Source: Gammaproteobacteria bacterium HGW-Gammaproteobacteria-15
GTDB lineage: Bacteria > Pseudomonadota > Gammaproteobacteria > Enterobacterales > Alteromonadaceae
NCBI GenBank assembly: GCA_002840125.1
Contig: PGZF01000001.1
Location: forward strand, 124,001 to 188,000
DNA: 64,000 bases
Reading direction: 5' to 3'
Under the pieces are notes generated by a model. The model did no database searches, was not told the origin of the DNA, and worked only from the letters and a program-made list of their open reading frames with translations. Shown in pieces: positions 18,779 to 30,460 of this stretch; within the stretch, counting starts at the first letter, position 1; each line of letters starts with the position of its first letter. The position numbers were made by a program, and so were the translations under genes.

Positions 18779-18800
18779 ACGGGCTACCGAAGTAGCCCGT
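18779..18800 (-). other. Intercistronic stem-loop between nrdA and nrdB (UUCG tetraloop)
   Basis: On the transcribed (minus) strand, ACGGGCTAC pairs perfectly with GTAGCCCGT around a TTCG loop, i.e. the extra-stable C(UUCG)G tetraloop. There is no T-run after it, so it is not a standard terminator. It could protect the nrdA message end or tune the nrdA:nrdB ratio. Confidence 0.7.
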
Positions 18801-18811
18801 TTAGTCCGGAA

Positions 18812-21097
18812 TTAAATTTTGCAGGCGCCGCCTGCGCAGCCATCATCTTCCACTTCAGGTTTAATATCTTCCTGCATATCAGATGCACCATCACGGGTGT
18901 TGTGGTAGTACATGGTTTTTACACCCAGCTTGTACGCCGACAGTAAGTCTTGCAGTAACAGCTTCATTGGCACTTTGCCGCCGTCGAACTTATTCGGGTC
19001 ATAGTTGGTGTTAGCAGAGATAGTCTGGTCGATAAATTTCTGCATAATCGCCACCAAAGAGATATAACCGGTGTTGTTCGGAATATCCCACAACAGCTCA
19101 TACTGGTTTTTCAGCCGCTCATATTCTGGCACAACCTGCTTTAAAATACCGTCTTTACTGGCTTTAACGCTGATATGGCCGCGCGGTGGTTCAATGCCGT
19201 TAGTGGCATTGGAAATTTGCGACGACGTTTCAGACGGCATTAATGCCGACAGTGTGGAGTTACGCAAGCCATGATTAACAATGTCTTTACGCAGTTGCTC
19301 CCAGTCCAGCAGCAGTGGCTCGTTACAGACTTTGTCGAGATCTTTCTTGTAGCTGTCAATTGGCAGTATGCCCTGGGCATAAGTGGTTTCATTAAATTTA
19401 GGGCAGGCGCCAAATTCCTGTGCCAGCTTGTTTGACGCTTTGAGTAAATAATACTGAATGGCTTCAAAAGTGCGGTGCGTTAAACCATTGGCTGAGCCAT
19501 CAGAGTATTTCACGCCGTTTTTCGCCAGGTAATAAGCGTAGTTAATCACACCCACACCTAAGGTGCGGCGGCTGATAGAGGCATGGAATGCAGCCGGAAT
19601 AGGGTAGTCCTGATAATCCAGCAGGCTGTCCAGTGAGCGCACCGCCAGTTCAGCCAGCTCTTCAAGTTCGTTCAGGTTTTCAATGGCACCTAAGTTAAAC
19701 GCTGACAGGGTACACAGCGCAATTTCGCCTTCCGGATCGTTGACATCGTTCATCGGTTTGGTGGGCAGGGCAATTTCCAGACACAAATTACTCTGGCGCA
19801 CCGGAGCCAGCTTAGGATTAAACGGGCTGTGGGTATTACAGTGGTCAACGTTTTGCAGATAGATACGGCCGGTACTGGCACGTTCTTGCATAAACAAGGT
19901 AAACAACTCTAATGCTTTTAAGCGCTTTTTACGGATAGACGTATCAGCTTCATACTTAACGTACAGCTCTTCAAACTTTTCCTGATCTTCAAAGAAGGCA
20001 TCGTACAAGCCTGGTACATCAGATGGGCTAAACAGGGTGATGTAATCATCTTTAATCAGCCGGGTGTACATCAGGCGGTTAAATTGCACGCCGTAATCTA
20101 AATGCCGTACACGGTTTTCTTCTACGCCGCGGTTGTTTTTCAACACCAGCAGAGATTCAACTTCTAAGTGCCACAGCGGGTAGAACAACGTAGCGGCACC
20201 ACCACGGACACCACCTTGCGAGCAACTTTTAACCGCGGTTTGAAAATGTTTGTAAAATGGTATACAGCCGGTGTGGAAGGCTTCGCCGTTACGGATTGGG
20301 CTGCCCAGCGCACGGATACGACCGGCGTTAATACCGATACCGGCACGCTGGCTAACGTATTTAACAATGGCGCTTGAGGTGGCATTGATTGAATCCAGGC
20401 TGTCACCACACTCGATCAGCACGCAAGAGCTGAACTGGCGGGTAGGGGTACGCACGCCTGACATAATCGGGGTTGGCAGTGACAATTTAAATAATGAGCA
20501 AGCATCGTAGAAGCGGCGCACATAGGTTAAACGGGTCGATTTAGGGTAGGTGGCAAACAGACAGGCAGCTACCAGCATGTAGAGGAACTGCGCACTTTCG
20601 TAAATTTCACCGCTAACCCGGTTTTGCACCAGATACTTACCTTCCAACTGCTTTACCGCAGCATAGCTGAAGTTTAAATCGCGGCTGTGGTCGATAAAGC
20701 TGTTCATTTGTTCCAGCTCATCGCGGCTGTAATCGGCCAGAATATGTTGATCATAGCGTTTGGCTTCCACCATTTTTACCACCTGGTCGTACAGGTGTGG
20801 TGGTTCAAACTGGCCGTAGGCCTTTTTACGCAAATGAAACACAGCCAGGCGGGCAGCCAGATACTGGTAGTCCGGGCAGTCTTTTGAGATCAGATCTGCT
20901 GCTGCCTTAATAATGGTTTCATGAATATCTTCAGATTTAATACCATCGTAAAACTGAATATGAGACTTTAGCTCAACCTGAGATACCGATACATTTGATA
21001 AGCCTTCGGCGGCCCAGGTAATAACGCGGTGAATTTTATCCAGATCTAACGCTTCACGGCGGCCATCACGTTTAGTGACGAAAAGAGATTGAGTCAT
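18812..21097 (-). CDS. nrdA: Class Ia ribonucleotide reductase alpha subunit
   Basis: A 761-residue catalytic subunit that reduces NDPs to dNDPs. An ATP-cone occupies about 5-95 (KRDGRREALDLDKIHRVI), giving dATP feedback inhibition. Catalytic features are SSCVLIECGD near 224-233 (redox-active Cys) and NLCLEIALPT near 436 (Asn, thiyl-radical Cys, Glu). The C-terminal swinging Cys pair is present in DDGCAGGACKI. The upstream region holds two NrdR-box-like sites. Confidence 0.97.
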   Translation of the reverse strand: MTQSLFVTKRDGRREALDLDKIHRVITWAAEGLSNVSVSQVELKSHIQFYDGIKSEDIHETIIKAAADLISKDCPDYQYLAARLAVFHLRKKAYGQFEPPHLYDQVVKMVEAKRYDQHILADYSRDELEQMNSFIDHSRDLNFSYAAVKQLEGKYLVQNRVSGEIYESAQFLYMLVAACLFATYPKSTRLTYVRRFYDACSLFKLSLPTPIMSGVRTPTRQFSSCVLIECGDSLDSINATSSAIVKYVSQRAGIGINAGRIRALGSPIRNGEAFHTGCIPFYKHFQTAVKSCSQGGVRGGAATLFYPLWHLEVESLLVLKNNRGVEENRVRHLDYGVQFNRLMYTRLIKDDYITLFSPSDVPGLYDAFFEDQEKFEELYVKYEADTSIRKKRLKALELFTLFMQERASTGRIYLQNVDHCNTHSPFNPKLAPVRQSNLCLEIALPTKPMNDVNDPEGEIALCTLSAFNLGAIENLNELEELAELAVRSLDSLLDYQDYPIPAAFHASISRRTLGVGVINYAYYLAKNGVKYSDGSANGLTHRTFEAIQYYLLKASNKLAQEFGACPKFNETTYAQGILPIDSYKKDLDKVCNEPLLLDWEQLRKDIVNHGLRNSTLSALMPSETSSQISNATNGIEPPRGHISVKASKDGILKQVVPEYERLKNQYELLWDIPNNTGYISLVAIMQKFIDQTISANTNYDPNKFDGGKVPMKLLLQDLLSAYKLGVKTMYYHNTRDGASDMQEDIKPEVEDDGCAGGACKI

Positions 21098-21187
21098 TGC
21101 TGCAGCTTTCCATTTCAGTTGTAATTAATGGTTATAGTCAGCCATGTAGCGCACGGCTATTTTACCAGCAGCCATTGTTGCTTAATT

Positions 21188-21203
21188 ACACAACATATAG
21201 GTG
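21188..21203. promoter_or_regulatory. NrdR-box-like site, promoter-proximal copy
   Basis: ACACAACATATAGGTG matches the NrdR-box consensus (acaCwAtATaTwGtgt) at 12-13 of 16 positions, counting by eye. It lies 91 bp upstream of the nrdA start. NrdR is the dATP/ATP-sensing repressor of ribonucleotide reductase genes. Confidence 0.6.
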
Positions 21204-21218
21204 CTTTTTTGAAAGTGA

Positions 21219-21234
21219 TCACAAGATAGTGTGT
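21219..21234. promoter_or_regulatory. NrdR-box-like site, promoter-distal copy
   Basis: TCACAAGATAGTGTGT matches the same consensus at about 13 of 16 positions. Its start is exactly 31 bp from the start of the other copy, i.e. three helical turns, which is the usual arrangement for paired NrdR boxes. The remaining sequence of the 340-bp nrdA-ubiG gap holds a GGTTAG/CTAACC imperfect palindrome near 21291-21308 and AT-rich sequence. Confidence 0.65.
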
Positions 21235-21424
21235 ATTTTGACTTTTTGCAAGGCTTAACATTGAGGAAAAACAGCGCCGCTAAGGTTGGGGTTAGTAGCT
21301 GCTAACCGCCTTGCCAGTGTGCAAAGATATACCCGGACAACGCAAGCTTTTTCTCCGGTTAAATTTATTTATTCTATTAATCTTTTTTTTATAGCCAGCA
21401 GCTATTTAGATGCTGGAAAAATCA

Positions 21425-21446
21425 CCAGCCTGATGTTTCAGACTGG
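21425..21446 (-). terminator. Terminator overlapping the end of ubiG
   Basis: A 9-bp stem (CCAGTCTGA with TCAGGCTGG, one G-U pair) around AACA, read on the minus strand. It contains the ubiG stop codon and is followed by TGATTTTT. Confidence 0.7.
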
Positions 21447-22148
21447 CTTACGGGCAACTACAATGTAGTTTACATCTACACCCGGGCCGGTTTTAAAGCT
21501 TTCGTTAATTGGGTTAAAGTGCAGCCCGGTGGCGTCTGTTACTTCAAGCCCGGCTTGTTCGATAAAACGCATTAGCTCGGATGGGCGGATAAACTTACTA
21601 AACTCGTGTGTACCTTTGGGCACCAGTTTTAACACGTGCTCTGCGCCAATAATGGCCAGCAGATAGGCTTTCCAGGTTTTGTTCAGTGTAGAGAAAAACA
21701 GTGTGGCACCGGGTTTGGCTAAATCAGCACAGGCCTGAATAACCGACATTGGCTCTGGCACATGCTCGAGCATTTCCATACAGGTTACCACATCAAACTG
21801 TGCTGCATGGCTTTGAGCATACTGCTCGGCAGTAACTTGCTGATAGTTTACTTCAACACCGGCTTCCAATGCGTGCAACCGCGCTACATTCAGTGAATCT
21901 TCGGCCATATCCAGCCCGGTTACCACGGCACCGCATCGCGCCATGCTTTCTGCTAAAATACCGCCACCGCAACCTATATCAACAACTGCTTTACCAAACA
22001 GGCCCTGCAGCTCGTCGCTAATGTAGCTTAACCGTACCGGGTTGAGTAAATGCAGCGGCTTAAATTCACCCGACGGGTCCCACCAGCGCGAGGCAATATC
22101 GTTGAATTTGGCGATTTCGCCCGGATCGACATTCATATCTGCAGTCAT
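21438..22148 (-). CDS. ubiG: Ubiquinone biosynthesis O-methyltransferase
   Basis: A 236-residue SAM-dependent enzyme that performs both O-methylation steps of ubiquinone synthesis. The SAM motif I is [16 protein letters not shown] near 57-72. The family-specific start ([23 protein letters not shown]) and the [10 protein letters not shown] segment near 122 are present. It is divergent from gyrA, an arrangement common in gammaproteobacteria. Confidence 0.96.
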   Translation of the reverse strand: MTADMNVDPGEIAKFNDIASRWWDPSGEFKPLHLLNPVRLSYISDELQGLFGKAVVDIGCGGGILAESMARCGAVVTGLDMAEDSLNVARLHALEAGVEVNYQQVTAEQYAQSHAAQFDVVTCMEMLEHVPEPMSVIQACADLAKPGATLFFSTLNKTWKAYLLAIIGAEHVLKLVPKGTHEFSKFIRPSELMRFIEQAGLEVTDATGLHFNPINESFKTGPGVDVNYIVVARKPV

Positions 22149-22335
22149 ATTGGATGCTCGTTAGTTTTTGCGCATTATAAAGACTTGATCCATTTGAGCA
22201 ATGCCAAAGCTCAGTTTGCGTTGCATTTGGGGCATGGCAAGCGGGATTTTCTGTGTTAGAATCCTGCGTTGTCTCGCGCTTTATAACATCGACAAAAGCG
22301 AGTTATCTATCTGATTTAAGGGAAATTAGCGTTTT

Positions 22336-24954
22336 ATGACAGATCTGGCCAGAGAAATAGTTCCTATTAATATCGAAGACGAATTAAAGAATTCGTACCT
22401 CGATTACGCAATGAGCGTCATTGTTGGCCGCGCCTTACCGGACGTAAGGGATGGTTTAAAGCCGGTACACCGCCGCGTGTTGTTCGCGATGAAGGAACTG
22501 GGCAATGACTGGAACAAAGCCTATAAAAAATCTGCCCGTGTGGTAGGTGACGTTATCGGTAAATACCACCCGCACGGCGACAGTGCTGTGTACGACACTA
22601 TAGTACGGATGGCGCAGCCATTCTCGCTGCGTTATATGCTGGTAGATGGCCAGGGTAACTTCGGTTCTATCGACGGTGACTCTGCAGCAGCAATGCGTTA
22701 TACCGAAGTACGGATGGCGCGTATTGCGCACGAACTGTTGGCCGATTTAGACAAAGAAACTGTCGATTTTGTGCCAAACTACGACGGCACTGAACAAATT
22801 CCGGCAGTAATGCCAACCAAGTTACCTAACTTGCTGATTAACGGCTCCAGCGGTATTGCTGTGGGCATGGCCACCAATATCCCGCCGCATAACTTAACTG
22901 AAGTTATTGACGGCTGTTTAGCCTTAATTGCTAACCCGGATATCGAGCTGCACGAGTTAATGCAGTATATCCCGGGCCCGGATTTCCCTACTGCCGCTAT
23001 TATTAATGGCCGCAAAGGTATTGAAGAAGCCTACCGTACCGGTCGTGGCAAAGTGTATATCCGCGCCAAAACCGTGGTAGAAACCGACGAGAAAACCGGC
23101 CGCGAAGCCATTATCGTTAATGAGATTCCGTACCAGGTTAACAAAGCCCGTTTAATTGAAAAAATTGCCGAGCTGGTTAAAGAAAAACGTATTGAAGGTA
23201 TTTCCGCGCTGCGCGACGAGTCTGACAAAGACGGTATGCGTATTGTTATTGAGCTAAAACGCGGTGAGTCTACCGATGTAATGCTGAACCAGCTGTATAC
23301 CAACACCCAGATGCAAACGGTGTTCGGTATCAATATGGTGGCGTTGGATCAGGGCCAGCCTAAGCTGCTTAGCTTAATTGAAATGCTAAAATGCTTTGTA
23401 TTGCACCGCCGTGAAGTGGTTACCCGTCGTACCGTGTACGACTTACGTAAAGCCCGCGATCGTGCGCATATCCTTGAAGGTTTAGCCATAGCACTGGCTA
23501 ATATCGACGATATTATTGATTTAATTAAGCAATCTGCCAGCCCGGCAGAAGCAAAAGCCGGTTTAGTTGAACGTGGCTGGCAGTTAGGCGACGTCAGCGC
23601 TATGCTGGAACGTGCCGGACAAGATGCCGCGCGGCCGGAATGGTTAGAGGAGCACTTCGGTATTCGCGATGGCATGTACTTCCTGACTGAACAACAGGCG
23701 CAGGCGATACTGGACTTACGCTTACATAAGCTGACAGGTCTTGAGCACGAGAAAATCCTCGACGAGTACAAGCAGCTGTTAGAACTGATTGCCGAGTTAC
23801 TGCATATTCTGGCTAGCCCTGAGCGCTTAATGGAAGTGATCTGCGAAGAGCTGGAAGCGGTTAAAGCGCAATATGCTGATAAACGTCGCACCGATATCCA
23901 GGACAATATGCTGGATATCAATATGGAAGATTTGATCACTGAAGAAGATGTAGTAGTAACCTTATCACATCTGGGCTACGCCAAGTATCAGCCATTGTCT
24001 GATTACGAAGCTCAGCGCCGCGGTGGTAAAGGTAAAGCGGCTACTACGGTAAAAGACGAAGACTTCGTTGATAAGCTGTTGGTAGCCAGCACCCACGATA
24101 CTATCTTGTGTTTCTCTAACCGTGGTCGTCTGTACTGGATGAAGGTATACCAATTACCGCTGGCCAGTCGTACAGCGCGTGGCAAGCCGATTGTGAACTT
24201 ACTGCCGCTGGAAGAAGGCGAGCGTATTAACGCTATTCTGCCGGTGCGTGAGTACGAAGCCGATAAATACGTGTTTATGGCAACCGCTAACGGTACGGTG
24301 AAGAAAACCTCACTGGTAGAATACTCGCGGCCACGTTCTAATGGCATTATTGCCGTTAACCTGAACGACGGCGACCGTTTAATCGGTGTGGGCATTACCG
24401 ATGGCAGCAGCGAAATTATGCTGTTCTCTGATGACGGTAAAGTCGTGCGCTTTACGGAAGATCAGGTGCGAGGCATGGGCCGTACCGCTACCGGTGTACG
24501 CGGTATTAAACTGCGTGAAGGCGGCTCAGTGGTGTCGTTAATTATTCCAAACGGCGAAGGCCCGATCCTTACGGTGACGGAAAACGGTTACGGTAAGCGT
24601 ACCGCGTTAACTGAATATCCGGCGAAGAGCCGTGCAACCCAGGGCGTGGTATCCATTAAGGTATCTGAACGTAATGGCCTGGTGGTTGGGGCTGTACAGG
24701 TGAACGAGTTGGATGAAATTATGATGATTTCCAATAAAGGCACCCTGGTACGTACCCGCGTGAATGAAGTCTCTGAAGTAGGCCGTAATACCCAGGGCGT
24801 GATCCTGATCCGCACCGCCGAAAATGAGAAAGTGGTGGGCGTGGCCAAAGTGGACGAAATTCAGGATGCTGAAGAGTTAGCCGCTGCCGAGGCAGAAAAA
24901 GCCGCCAGCACTGTACTGACGGATACCCAGTTAGCGCAGGATGAAGAAGAGTAA
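22336..24954 (+). CDS. gyrA: DNA gyrase subunit A
   Basis: An 872-residue gyrase A subunit. The breakage-reunion domain carries the catalytic Tyr in [13 protein letters not shown] near residue 122. The quinolone-resistance region reads [15 protein letters not shown] with Ser83 and Asp87, the quinolone-susceptible residues. The C-terminal beta-pinwheel (about 530-840) holds the GyrA box (QRRGGKG near 560). An acidic tail ends the protein. An AAGGGA ribosome binding site lies upstream. Confidence 0.98.
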   Translation: MTDLAREIVPINIEDELKNSYLDYAMSVIVGRALPDVRDGLKPVHRRVLFAMKELGNDWNKAYKKSARVVGDVIGKYHPHGDSAVYDTIVRMAQPFSLRYMLVDGQGNFGSIDGDSAAAMRYTEVRMARIAHELLADLDKETVDFVPNYDGTEQIPAVMPTKLPNLLINGSSGIAVGMATNIPPHNLTEVIDGCLALIANPDIELHELMQYIPGPDFPTAAIINGRKGIEEAYRTGRGKVYIRAKTVVETDEKTGREAIIVNEIPYQVNKARLIEKIAELVKEKRIEGISALRDESDKDGMRIVIELKRGESTDVMLNQLYTNTQMQTVFGINMVALDQGQPKLLSLIEMLKCFVLHRREVVTRRTVYDLRKARDRAHILEGLAIALANIDDIIDLIKQSASPAEAKAGLVERGWQLGDVSAMLERAGQDAARPEWLEEHFGIRDGMYFLTEQQAQAILDLRLHKLTGLEHEKILDEYKQLLELIAELLHILASPERLMEVICEELEAVKAQYADKRRTDIQDNMLDINMEDLITEEDVVVTLSHLGYAKYQPLSDYEAQRRGGKGKAATTVKDEDFVDKLLVASTHDTILCFSNRGRLYWMKVYQLPLASRTARGKPIVNLLPLEEGERINAILPVREYEADKYVFMATANGTVKKTSLVEYSRPRSNGIIAVNLNDGDRLIGVGITDGSSEIMLFSDDGKVVRFTEDQVRGMGRTATGVRGIKLREGGSVVSLIIPNGEGPILTVTENGYGKRTALTEYPAKSRATQGVVSIKVSERNGLVVGAVQVNELDEIMMISNKGTLVRTRVNEVSEVGRNTQGVILIRTAENEKVVGVAKVDEIQDAEELAAAEAEKAASTVLTDTQLAQDEEE

Positions 24955-24964
24955 CACCCAGATA

Positions 24965-24995
24965 AAACGGGCGCTTATGCGCTCGTTTTGCTTTT
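24965..24995 (+). terminator. Rho-independent terminator of gyrA
   Basis: The arms AAACGGGCGC and GCGCTCGTTT around TTAT form a hairpin with one mismatch, followed by TGCTTTTT. Confidence 0.75.
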
Positions 24996-25088
24996 TATCA
25001 GCTACAAAAAGATCGGTATTAAGCCGGCAGCAGCAAATACCACCAGGCCAGTTAAATAGACGTGCTAAATCAGGAGTAAGCAGTAAAA

Positions 25089-26171
25089 ATGACAACCTTT
25101 AATTTTTGTGCCGGCCCGGCAATGTTACCAACAGAGGTAATGCAGCAGGCACAACAGGAATTTATTAACTGGCAACAACATGGCTGCTCAGTAATGGAAA
25201 TGAGCCACCGTAGCAAACCCTTTATCCGCCTGGCCGCAGAAGCTGAGCAGGATTTCCGTGATTTGCTCAGTATTCCGGCAAATTATAAAGTGTTGTTTAT
25301 GCATGGCGGCGGTCGGGGCCAGTTTTCGGCGGTACCGCTTAATCTGTTAAAACCTGGCTCATGTGCCGATTATATTGTCTCTGGTGCCTGGTCACAATCA
25401 GCGGTAGAAGAAGCGGTAAAATACGGTGATATTAACATACAGGATATCCGCCAAAAAACGGCCAACGATATTCGCACTGTTACCGCACCGACTGACTGGC
25501 AGTTAACAAAAGGTGCCGCTTATGTGCATTGCTGCCCGAATGAAACAGTAGATGGCGTTGAGTTTACCACCTTGCCAGCTACTGATAGCCCGATAGTGGC
25601 CGATTTGTCCTCCACTATTTTATCCAGGCCAATTGATGTCAGCCGCTACGGAGTGATCTATGCCGGGGCACAGAAAAATATCGGCCCGTCAGGTTTAACC
25701 CTGGCCATAGTGCGCGAAGACTTATTGCCCGGCAAAACTGCGGTTATTCCGTCGGTACTGGACTATCGCTTAGCGGCAGAAAACGACAGCATGTTTAATA
25801 CACCGCCTACTTTTGCCTGGTATCTGGCGGCGTTAGTATTTAAATGGTTAAAACAGCAAGGCGGCGTTACCGCCATGGCTACGCGTAACCAGGCAAAAGC
25901 CAGCTTGTTGTATGATTATATTGATAAAAGTGATTTTTACAGCAATGACGTGGACCCGGCATACCGTTCGTGGATGAACGTGCCGTTTTTCTTAAGTGAT
26001 GAGCGGTTAAACGATTTATTTGTTGATCAAGCTGAAACACATGGCTTACTGGCACTAAAAGGCCACCGTATGGTTGGCGGTATGCGTGCCAGTATTTATA
26101 ACGCTATGCCGCTGGAAGGTGTGCAAACGTTAGTGAGCTTTATGCAGGAATTTGAGCGGGTACACGGATGA
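25089..26171 (+). CDS. serC: Phosphoserine aminotransferase
   Basis: A 360-residue PLP enzyme converting 3-phosphohydroxypyruvate to phosphoserine, and also acting in pyridoxal phosphate synthesis. Family hallmarks are [10 protein letters not shown] at the start, [14 protein letters not shown] near 75-88 and the PLP-lysine segment [13 protein letters not shown] near 190-202. AGGAG lies 11 bases before the ATG. Its stop overlaps the aroA start by 4 bp (ATGA), so translation is probably coupled. Confidence 0.96.
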   Translation: MTTFNFCAGPAMLPTEVMQQAQQEFINWQQHGCSVMEMSHRSKPFIRLAAEAEQDFRDLLSIPANYKVLFMHGGGRGQFSAVPLNLLKPGSCADYIVSGAWSQSAVEEAVKYGDINIQDIRQKTANDIRTVTAPTDWQLTKGAAYVHCCPNETVDGVEFTTLPATDSPIVADLSSTILSRPIDVSRYGVIYAGAQKNIGPSGLTLAIVREDLLPGKTAVIPSVLDYRLAAENDSMFNTPPTFAWYLAALVFKWLKQQGGVTAMATRNQAKASLLYDYIDKSDFYSNDVDPAYRSWMNVPFFLSDERLNDLFVDQAETHGLLALKGHRMVGGMRASIYNAMPLEGVQTLVSFMQEFERVHG

Positions 26172-27448
26172 AAACACTAACCTTAAACCCGATCAGCAAA
26201 ATGAACGGCGAAGTGCATTTGCCGGGCTCAAAAAGTATTTCTAACCGTGTGCTGTTGCTGGCGGCACTGGCAGAGGGTCCCACCCATATCACTAACTTGC
26301 TCGATAGCGATGATATTAAACACATGCTTAATGCCTTAACGGCCTTGGGTATCAGCTATACGTTGTCTGCCTGTCGCACCAAATGCGAAGTACAGGGTAT
26401 TGGCGGTTTATTTAATCACCCGCACGCGCTAACGATGTTTCTCGGTAACGCCGGCACGGCAATGCGGCCATTAACCGCCGCGTTGGCCGCATCTAATGTC
26501 GATGTAACCCTCACCGGCGAGCCACGTATGTATGAGCGGCCAATTGGCCATTTAGTTGATGCACTTAACCAGTGGCAGGCCGATATCCGTTATCTGGGCA
26601 GTGCGGACTTTCCACCGCTGCAGATCAAGGGTAAAGCATTGTCTGGCGGTAAAATGCAGATTGACGGCAGTATCTCCAGTCAATTTTTAACTGCTGTGCT
26701 GATGGTCGCACCGCTACTAAATGGTGACAGTGAAATAAACATCATCGGTGAGCTGGTATCCAAACCCTATATTGATATTACCCTGGCCCTGATGCAGCGT
26801 TTTGGCGTTAACGTGCAAAACCATGACTACAAGCGTTTTAGTATCAGTGGTAATCAGCTTTACCGCTCGCCGGGCCACTGGCTGGTTGAGGGTGATGCGT
26901 CATCAGCATCTTACTTTTTGGCCGCTGCAGCCATTAAAGGCGGTAGCATTAAAGTGACCGGTATTGGCAGACACGCAGTGCAAGGAGATATTCACTTTGC
27001 CGACGCACTGGAAGCAATGGGAGCCAAAGTTGAGTGGGGCGATGACTACATTATGGTTACGCGTAATGAGCTTAACGGCATAGACCGTGATTATAACGCC
27101 ATACCCGATGCCGCCATGACCATTGCCACTACAGCATTATTTGCCAAAGGCCCCACGGTGATCCGCAATGTGTATAACTGGCGGGTAAAAGAAACCGACC
27201 GCTTAGCCGCTATGGCAACGGAGCTTCGAAAAGTGGGTGCTGAGGTAGAAGAAGGCCATGACTTTATTAAAGTGACACCGCCAGCTGCACTTAAGCATGC
27301 CAGCATTGCAACCTATAATGACCACCGTATGGCGATGTGCTTTTCACTGGTTGCTTTAAGTGATACGCCGGTAACTATTGAAGATCCAGATTGCACAGCC
27401 AAAACCTTCCCGAATTACTTCAGTTTATTTGCCCAACTGGTTGGTTAA
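26168..27448 (+). CDS. aroA: 3-phosphoshikimate 1-carboxyvinyltransferase (EPSP synthase)
   Basis: A 426-residue EPSP synthase of the shikimate pathway. Substrate-binding motifs include [10 protein letters not shown] (about 18-27), [11 protein letters not shown] (about 93-103) and the C-terminal [20 protein letters not shown]. The glyphosate-contact glycine region is of the class I type. It forms the serC-aroA operon found widely in gammaproteobacteria. Confidence 0.96.
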   Translation: MKTLTLNPISKMNGEVHLPGSKSISNRVLLLAALAEGPTHITNLLDSDDIKHMLNALTALGISYTLSACRTKCEVQGIGGLFNHPHALTMFLGNAGTAMRPLTAALAASNVDVTLTGEPRMYERPIGHLVDALNQWQADIRYLGSADFPPLQIKGKALSGGKMQIDGSISSQFLTAVLMVAPLLNGDSEINIIGELVSKPYIDITLALMQRFGVNVQNHDYKRFSISGNQLYRSPGHWLVEGDASSASYFLAAAAIKGGSIKVTGIGRHAVQGDIHFADALEAMGAKVEWGDDYIMVTRNELNGIDRDYNAIPDAAMTIATTALFAKGPTVIRNVYNWRVKETDRLAAMATELRKVGAEVEEGHDFIKVTPPAALKHASIATYNDHRMAMCFSLVALSDTPVTIEDPDCTAKTFPNYFSLFAQLVG

Positions 27449-27593
27449 ACAACCAAAAACATCCAGACGCGTAGCCTTCTAACTGCGCGTCTTTCCTTCG
27501 CTTTAGCGCAATTAAACACAGATCTTGTCGCAAAAAGCTGTATAATACCGCCGTTTTTAAATCCGATTAACCAGTAGTTTGAAAGGGGGTAGG

Positions 27594-28283
27594 ATGCCAC
27601 ATTCTGCAGCAGTAATTACCATAGATGGCCCCGGCGGTTCCGGCAAAGGTACCATTTGCCGTTTACTGGCCCAGCGTTTAGGCTGGCAATTACTCGACAG
27701 TGGCGCTATTTACCGCGTGCTGGCCCTGGCAGCTATGCATCACCAGATTGTTTGTGATGACGAAGAAGCCTTACAACCTTTGGCGGCGCATCTTGATGTG
27801 CAGTTCAGTAGTGATGAGCACGGCAATATCCGTATAACCCTCGAAGGCGAAAATGTGTCGCATACCATTCGCACACAAGAAGTCGCTGATTTAGCATCAA
27901 AAATTGCGTCACTGCCACGGGTAAGAGAAGCATTGCTACGCCGCCAGCGTGCCTTTGCTGAAGAGCCCGGTTTAGTGGCCGACGGCCGTGATATGGGTAC
28001 TGTGGTATTTCCACACGCTGCCGTTAAAATATATTTAACAGCTACCCCGGAAGAGCGCGCCAGACGGCGCTATTTAGAGTTGAAAGAAAAGGGCTTTGAT
28101 GTTAACATCGGCGACCTTTTGAGCGAAATCCAGGCAAGAGACGAGCGCGATATGAACCGTGCTACTGCGCCGCTGAAACCAGCCGCCGACGCCTACATGC
28201 TGGATTCGACCAATAAAACTATTGAACAAGTGTTGGAAGAGGTACTGAACTATGCGGGTATGAAAATACCAGGCTTAGTGTGA
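27594..28283 (+). CDS. cmk: Cytidylate kinase
   Basis: A 229-residue CMP/dCMP kinase. The P-loop is GPGGSGKGT (about 10-18). The family's [13 protein letters not shown] and [13 protein letters not shown] lid segments follow. ATG 27594 is preferred over an in-frame TTG at 27579, since a GGGGG ribosome binding site lies between them. The 145-bp gap after aroA contains a TATAAT -10 at 27541-27546, so the gene likely has its own promoter and leads into rpsA. Confidence 0.95.
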   Translation: MPHSAAVITIDGPGGSGKGTICRLLAQRLGWQLLDSGAIYRVLALAAMHHQIVCDDEEALQPLAAHLDVQFSSDEHGNIRITLEGENVSHTIRTQEVADLASKIASLPRVREALLRRQRAFAEEPGLVADGRDMGTVVFPHAAVKIYLTATPEERARRRYLELKEKGFDVNIGDLLSEIQARDERDMNRATAPLKPAADAYMLDSTNKTIEQVLEEVLNYAGMKIPGLV

Positions 28284-28393
28284 ACCAGGCCAAAACCGCA
28301 TTTTGGACAGCCTGTTAAATGGATTTAAACAGGTAAATTTAGCAACCCCACAACGCACGACGCGGCGTGGAGCACTTAACTGAAAAAGTGACT

Positions 28394-30070
28394 ATGACTG
28401 AAAATTTTGCACAACTACTTGAAGAAAGCTTCAAATCTGAAACACGCCTTGGCTCTATCATCAAAGGAACAGTTGTTGCTGTTCTGAAAGATGTTGTTAT
28501 GGTTGACGCAGGTCTGAAATCAGAAGCCGCTATCCCGGTTGAGCAGTTCAAATCTCTGAACGGCGAAATCGAAGTAAGCGTTGGCGACATCATCGACGTA
28601 GCGTTAGACGCTATTGAAGATGGTTTCGGTGAAACCCAACTGTCTCGTGAGAAAGCTAAACGCCACGAAGCATGGGTACGTCTGGAAAAAGCCTGTGAAG
28701 ATAAAGAAACTGTTATCGGTGTTATCACTGGTAAAGTTAAAGGTGGTTTCACAGTTGAAGTTGACAGCATTCGTGCATTCCTGCCTGGTTCATTAGTAGA
28801 CGTACGTCCGGTGCGTGACACTCTGCACCTGGAAAACAAAGAACTTGAGTTCAAAGTTATCAAGCTGGATCAGAAGCGTAACAACGTGGTGGTATCACGT
28901 CGTGCCGTTATTGAATCAGAAAGCAGCCATGAACGTGACCAGCTATTAGAAACGCTGGAAGAGGGCATGGAAGTTAAAGGTATCGTTAAGAACCTGACTG
29001 ACTACGGCGCATTCGTAGACTTAGGTGGCGTAGACGGCTTACTGCATATCACTGATATGGCATGGAAGCGCGTTAAGCACCCAAGCGAAATCGTTAACGT
29101 TGGCGACGAAATTCCAGTAAAAGTACTGAAATTCGACCGTGAGAAGCAACGTGTATCTTTAGGTCTGAAGCAAATGGGTGAAGATCCATGGGCCGCTATC
29201 GCATCACGTTACCCAGAAGGCGCCCGCATCACTGGCCGCGTAACTAACCTGACTGATTACGGCTGCTTCGTAGAAATCGAAGAAGGCGTAGAAGGCTTAG
29301 TACACGTTTCAGAAATGGACTGGACCAACAAAAACATCCACCCATCTAAAGTAGTTAACTTAGGTGATTCAGTGGAAGTTATGGTTCTGGAAATTGACGA
29401 AGAACGTCGTCGTATTTCTTTAGGCCTGAAACAGTGTAAAGCTAACCCATGGGAAGAGTTCGCTAAGGGCTTCAACAAGGGTGATCGCGTAAGCGGTAAG
29501 ATCAAGTCAATCACTGACTTCGGTATCTTCATCGGTTTAGATGGCGGCATCGACGGTCTGGTTCACTTATCAGACATCAGCTGGAACGCTACTGGCGAAG
29601 AAGCGGTACGTGACTTTAAGAAAGGCGACGAAGTACACGCAGTTGTGTTACAAGTTGACCCAGAGCGTGAGCGTATTTCTTTAGGTATCAAGCAACTGGA
29701 CGAAGACCCGTTCAACGGCTACCTTGCTGACAACAAAAAAGGTGCTATCGTTAAAGGTGAAGTAACTGCCGTTGACGCTAAAGGCGCTACTGTGATGTTA
29801 GAAGGTGCGGTAGAAGGTTATGTTCGTGTGTCTGATATCGCGCGTGAGCGTATTGAAGATGCCACTACAGTGCTGAAAGTTGGCGAAGAAATTGAAGCTC
29901 GTTTGATGGGTGTTGACCGCAAGAACCGCGTAATCAGCCTGTCAATCAAAGCGAAATTTGAAGCTGAAGAAAAAGAAGCTATGGATACCGTTAACAGCAA
30001 GCAACAAGAAGCTGATTTTGGTGGTAACGCTATGGCCGAAGCATTTAAAGCTGCTCAGAAGCAGGATTAA
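28394..30070 (+). CDS. rpsA: 30S ribosomal protein S1
   Basis: A 558-residue protein with six S1 RNA-binding domains, each showing the pattern GxVxxxxxYGxFVxL...GLxHxS (clear copies near 195, 280, 365 and 455). It recruits mRNA to the small subunit. The ATG at 28394 gives the canonical start [12 protein letters not shown]. As in E. coli, no strong Shine-Dalgarno is present, fitting S1 autoregulation. A stem (CCTGTT/AACAGG, 28311-28333) in the leader is a candidate control element. Codon use is strongly optimised compared with its neighbours. Confidence 0.98.
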   Translation: MTENFAQLLEESFKSETRLGSIIKGTVVAVLKDVVMVDAGLKSEAAIPVEQFKSLNGEIEVSVGDIIDVALDAIEDGFGETQLSREKAKRHEAWVRLEKACEDKETVIGVITGKVKGGFTVEVDSIRAFLPGSLVDVRPVRDTLHLENKELEFKVIKLDQKRNNVVVSRRAVIESESSHERDQLLETLEEGMEVKGIVKNLTDYGAFVDLGGVDGLLHITDMAWKRVKHPSEIVNVGDEIPVKVLKFDREKQRVSLGLKQMGEDPWAAIASRYPEGARITGRVTNLTDYGCFVEIEEGVEGLVHVSEMDWTNKNIHPSKVVNLGDSVEVMVLEIDEERRRISLGLKQCKANPWEEFAKGFNKGDRVSGKIKSITDFGIFIGLDGGIDGLVHLSDISWNATGEEAVRDFKKGDEVHAVVLQVDPERERISLGIKQLDEDPFNGYLADNKKGAIVKGEVTAVDAKGATVMLEGAVEGYVRVSDIARERIEDATTVLKVGEEIEARLMGVDRKNRVISLSIKAKFEAEEKEAMDTVNSKQQEADFGGNAMAEAFKAAQKQD

Positions 30071-30080
30071 TTGCTAACGA

Positions 30081-30104
30081 AGCAGGGGGCTTAAGCCTCC
30101 TGCT
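30081..30104 (+). terminator. Terminator or attenuator between rpsA and ihfB
   Basis: AGCAGGGGGCTTAAGCCTCC folds on itself with flanking AGCAGG/CCTGCT arms, followed by only a short TTTA. It is likely a partial terminator, since ihfB follows closely. Confidence 0.55.
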
Positions 30105-30134
30105 TTATCCAAAATCAGGTTTGCCGGAGGGGCT

Positions 30135-30419
30135 ATGACCAAGTCTGAATTAATTGAAAAATTAGCTACTGATTTCCCGCATATTCAGGTCAAGGATGTT
30201 GAAGCTTCAGTTAAAGAAATCCTCGAGCAGATGGCGCAATCATTAGCCGCTAACGAACGCATTGAAATTCGTGGTTTTGGAAGTTTTTCACTGCATTACC
30301 GTGCACCGCGTGTAGGGCGTAACCCTAAAACCGGTGACAAGGTTGAACTGGACGGTAAACATGTACCGCATTTCAAGCCTGGTAAAGAATTACGTGACCG
30401 GGTAAAAGACAACACCTGA
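30135..30419 (+). CDS. ihfB: Integration host factor subunit beta
   Basis: A 94-residue HU/IHF family protein, with the beta-arm segment [21 protein letters not shown] and the IHF-beta-type N-terminus [10 protein letters not shown]. It pairs with IhfA to bend DNA at sequence-specific sites. A GGAGG ribosome binding site is present. The rpsA-ihfB order is conserved in enteric and marine gammaproteobacteria. Confidence 0.97.
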   Translation: MTKSELIEKLATDFPHIQVKDVEASVKEILEQMAQSLAANERIEIRGFGSFSLHYRAPRVGRNPKTGDKVELDGKHVPHFKPGKELRDRVKDNT

Positions 30420-30460
30420 GCCTCAATTTATTGAGTTTGCAGGCGTAAACGGAGTTTCCC

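Noticed and set aside
23349..23939. Leftward 196-residue ORF opposite gyrA
   Set aside because: Ser/Cys/Ile-rich shadow of gyrA codons without a start signal.
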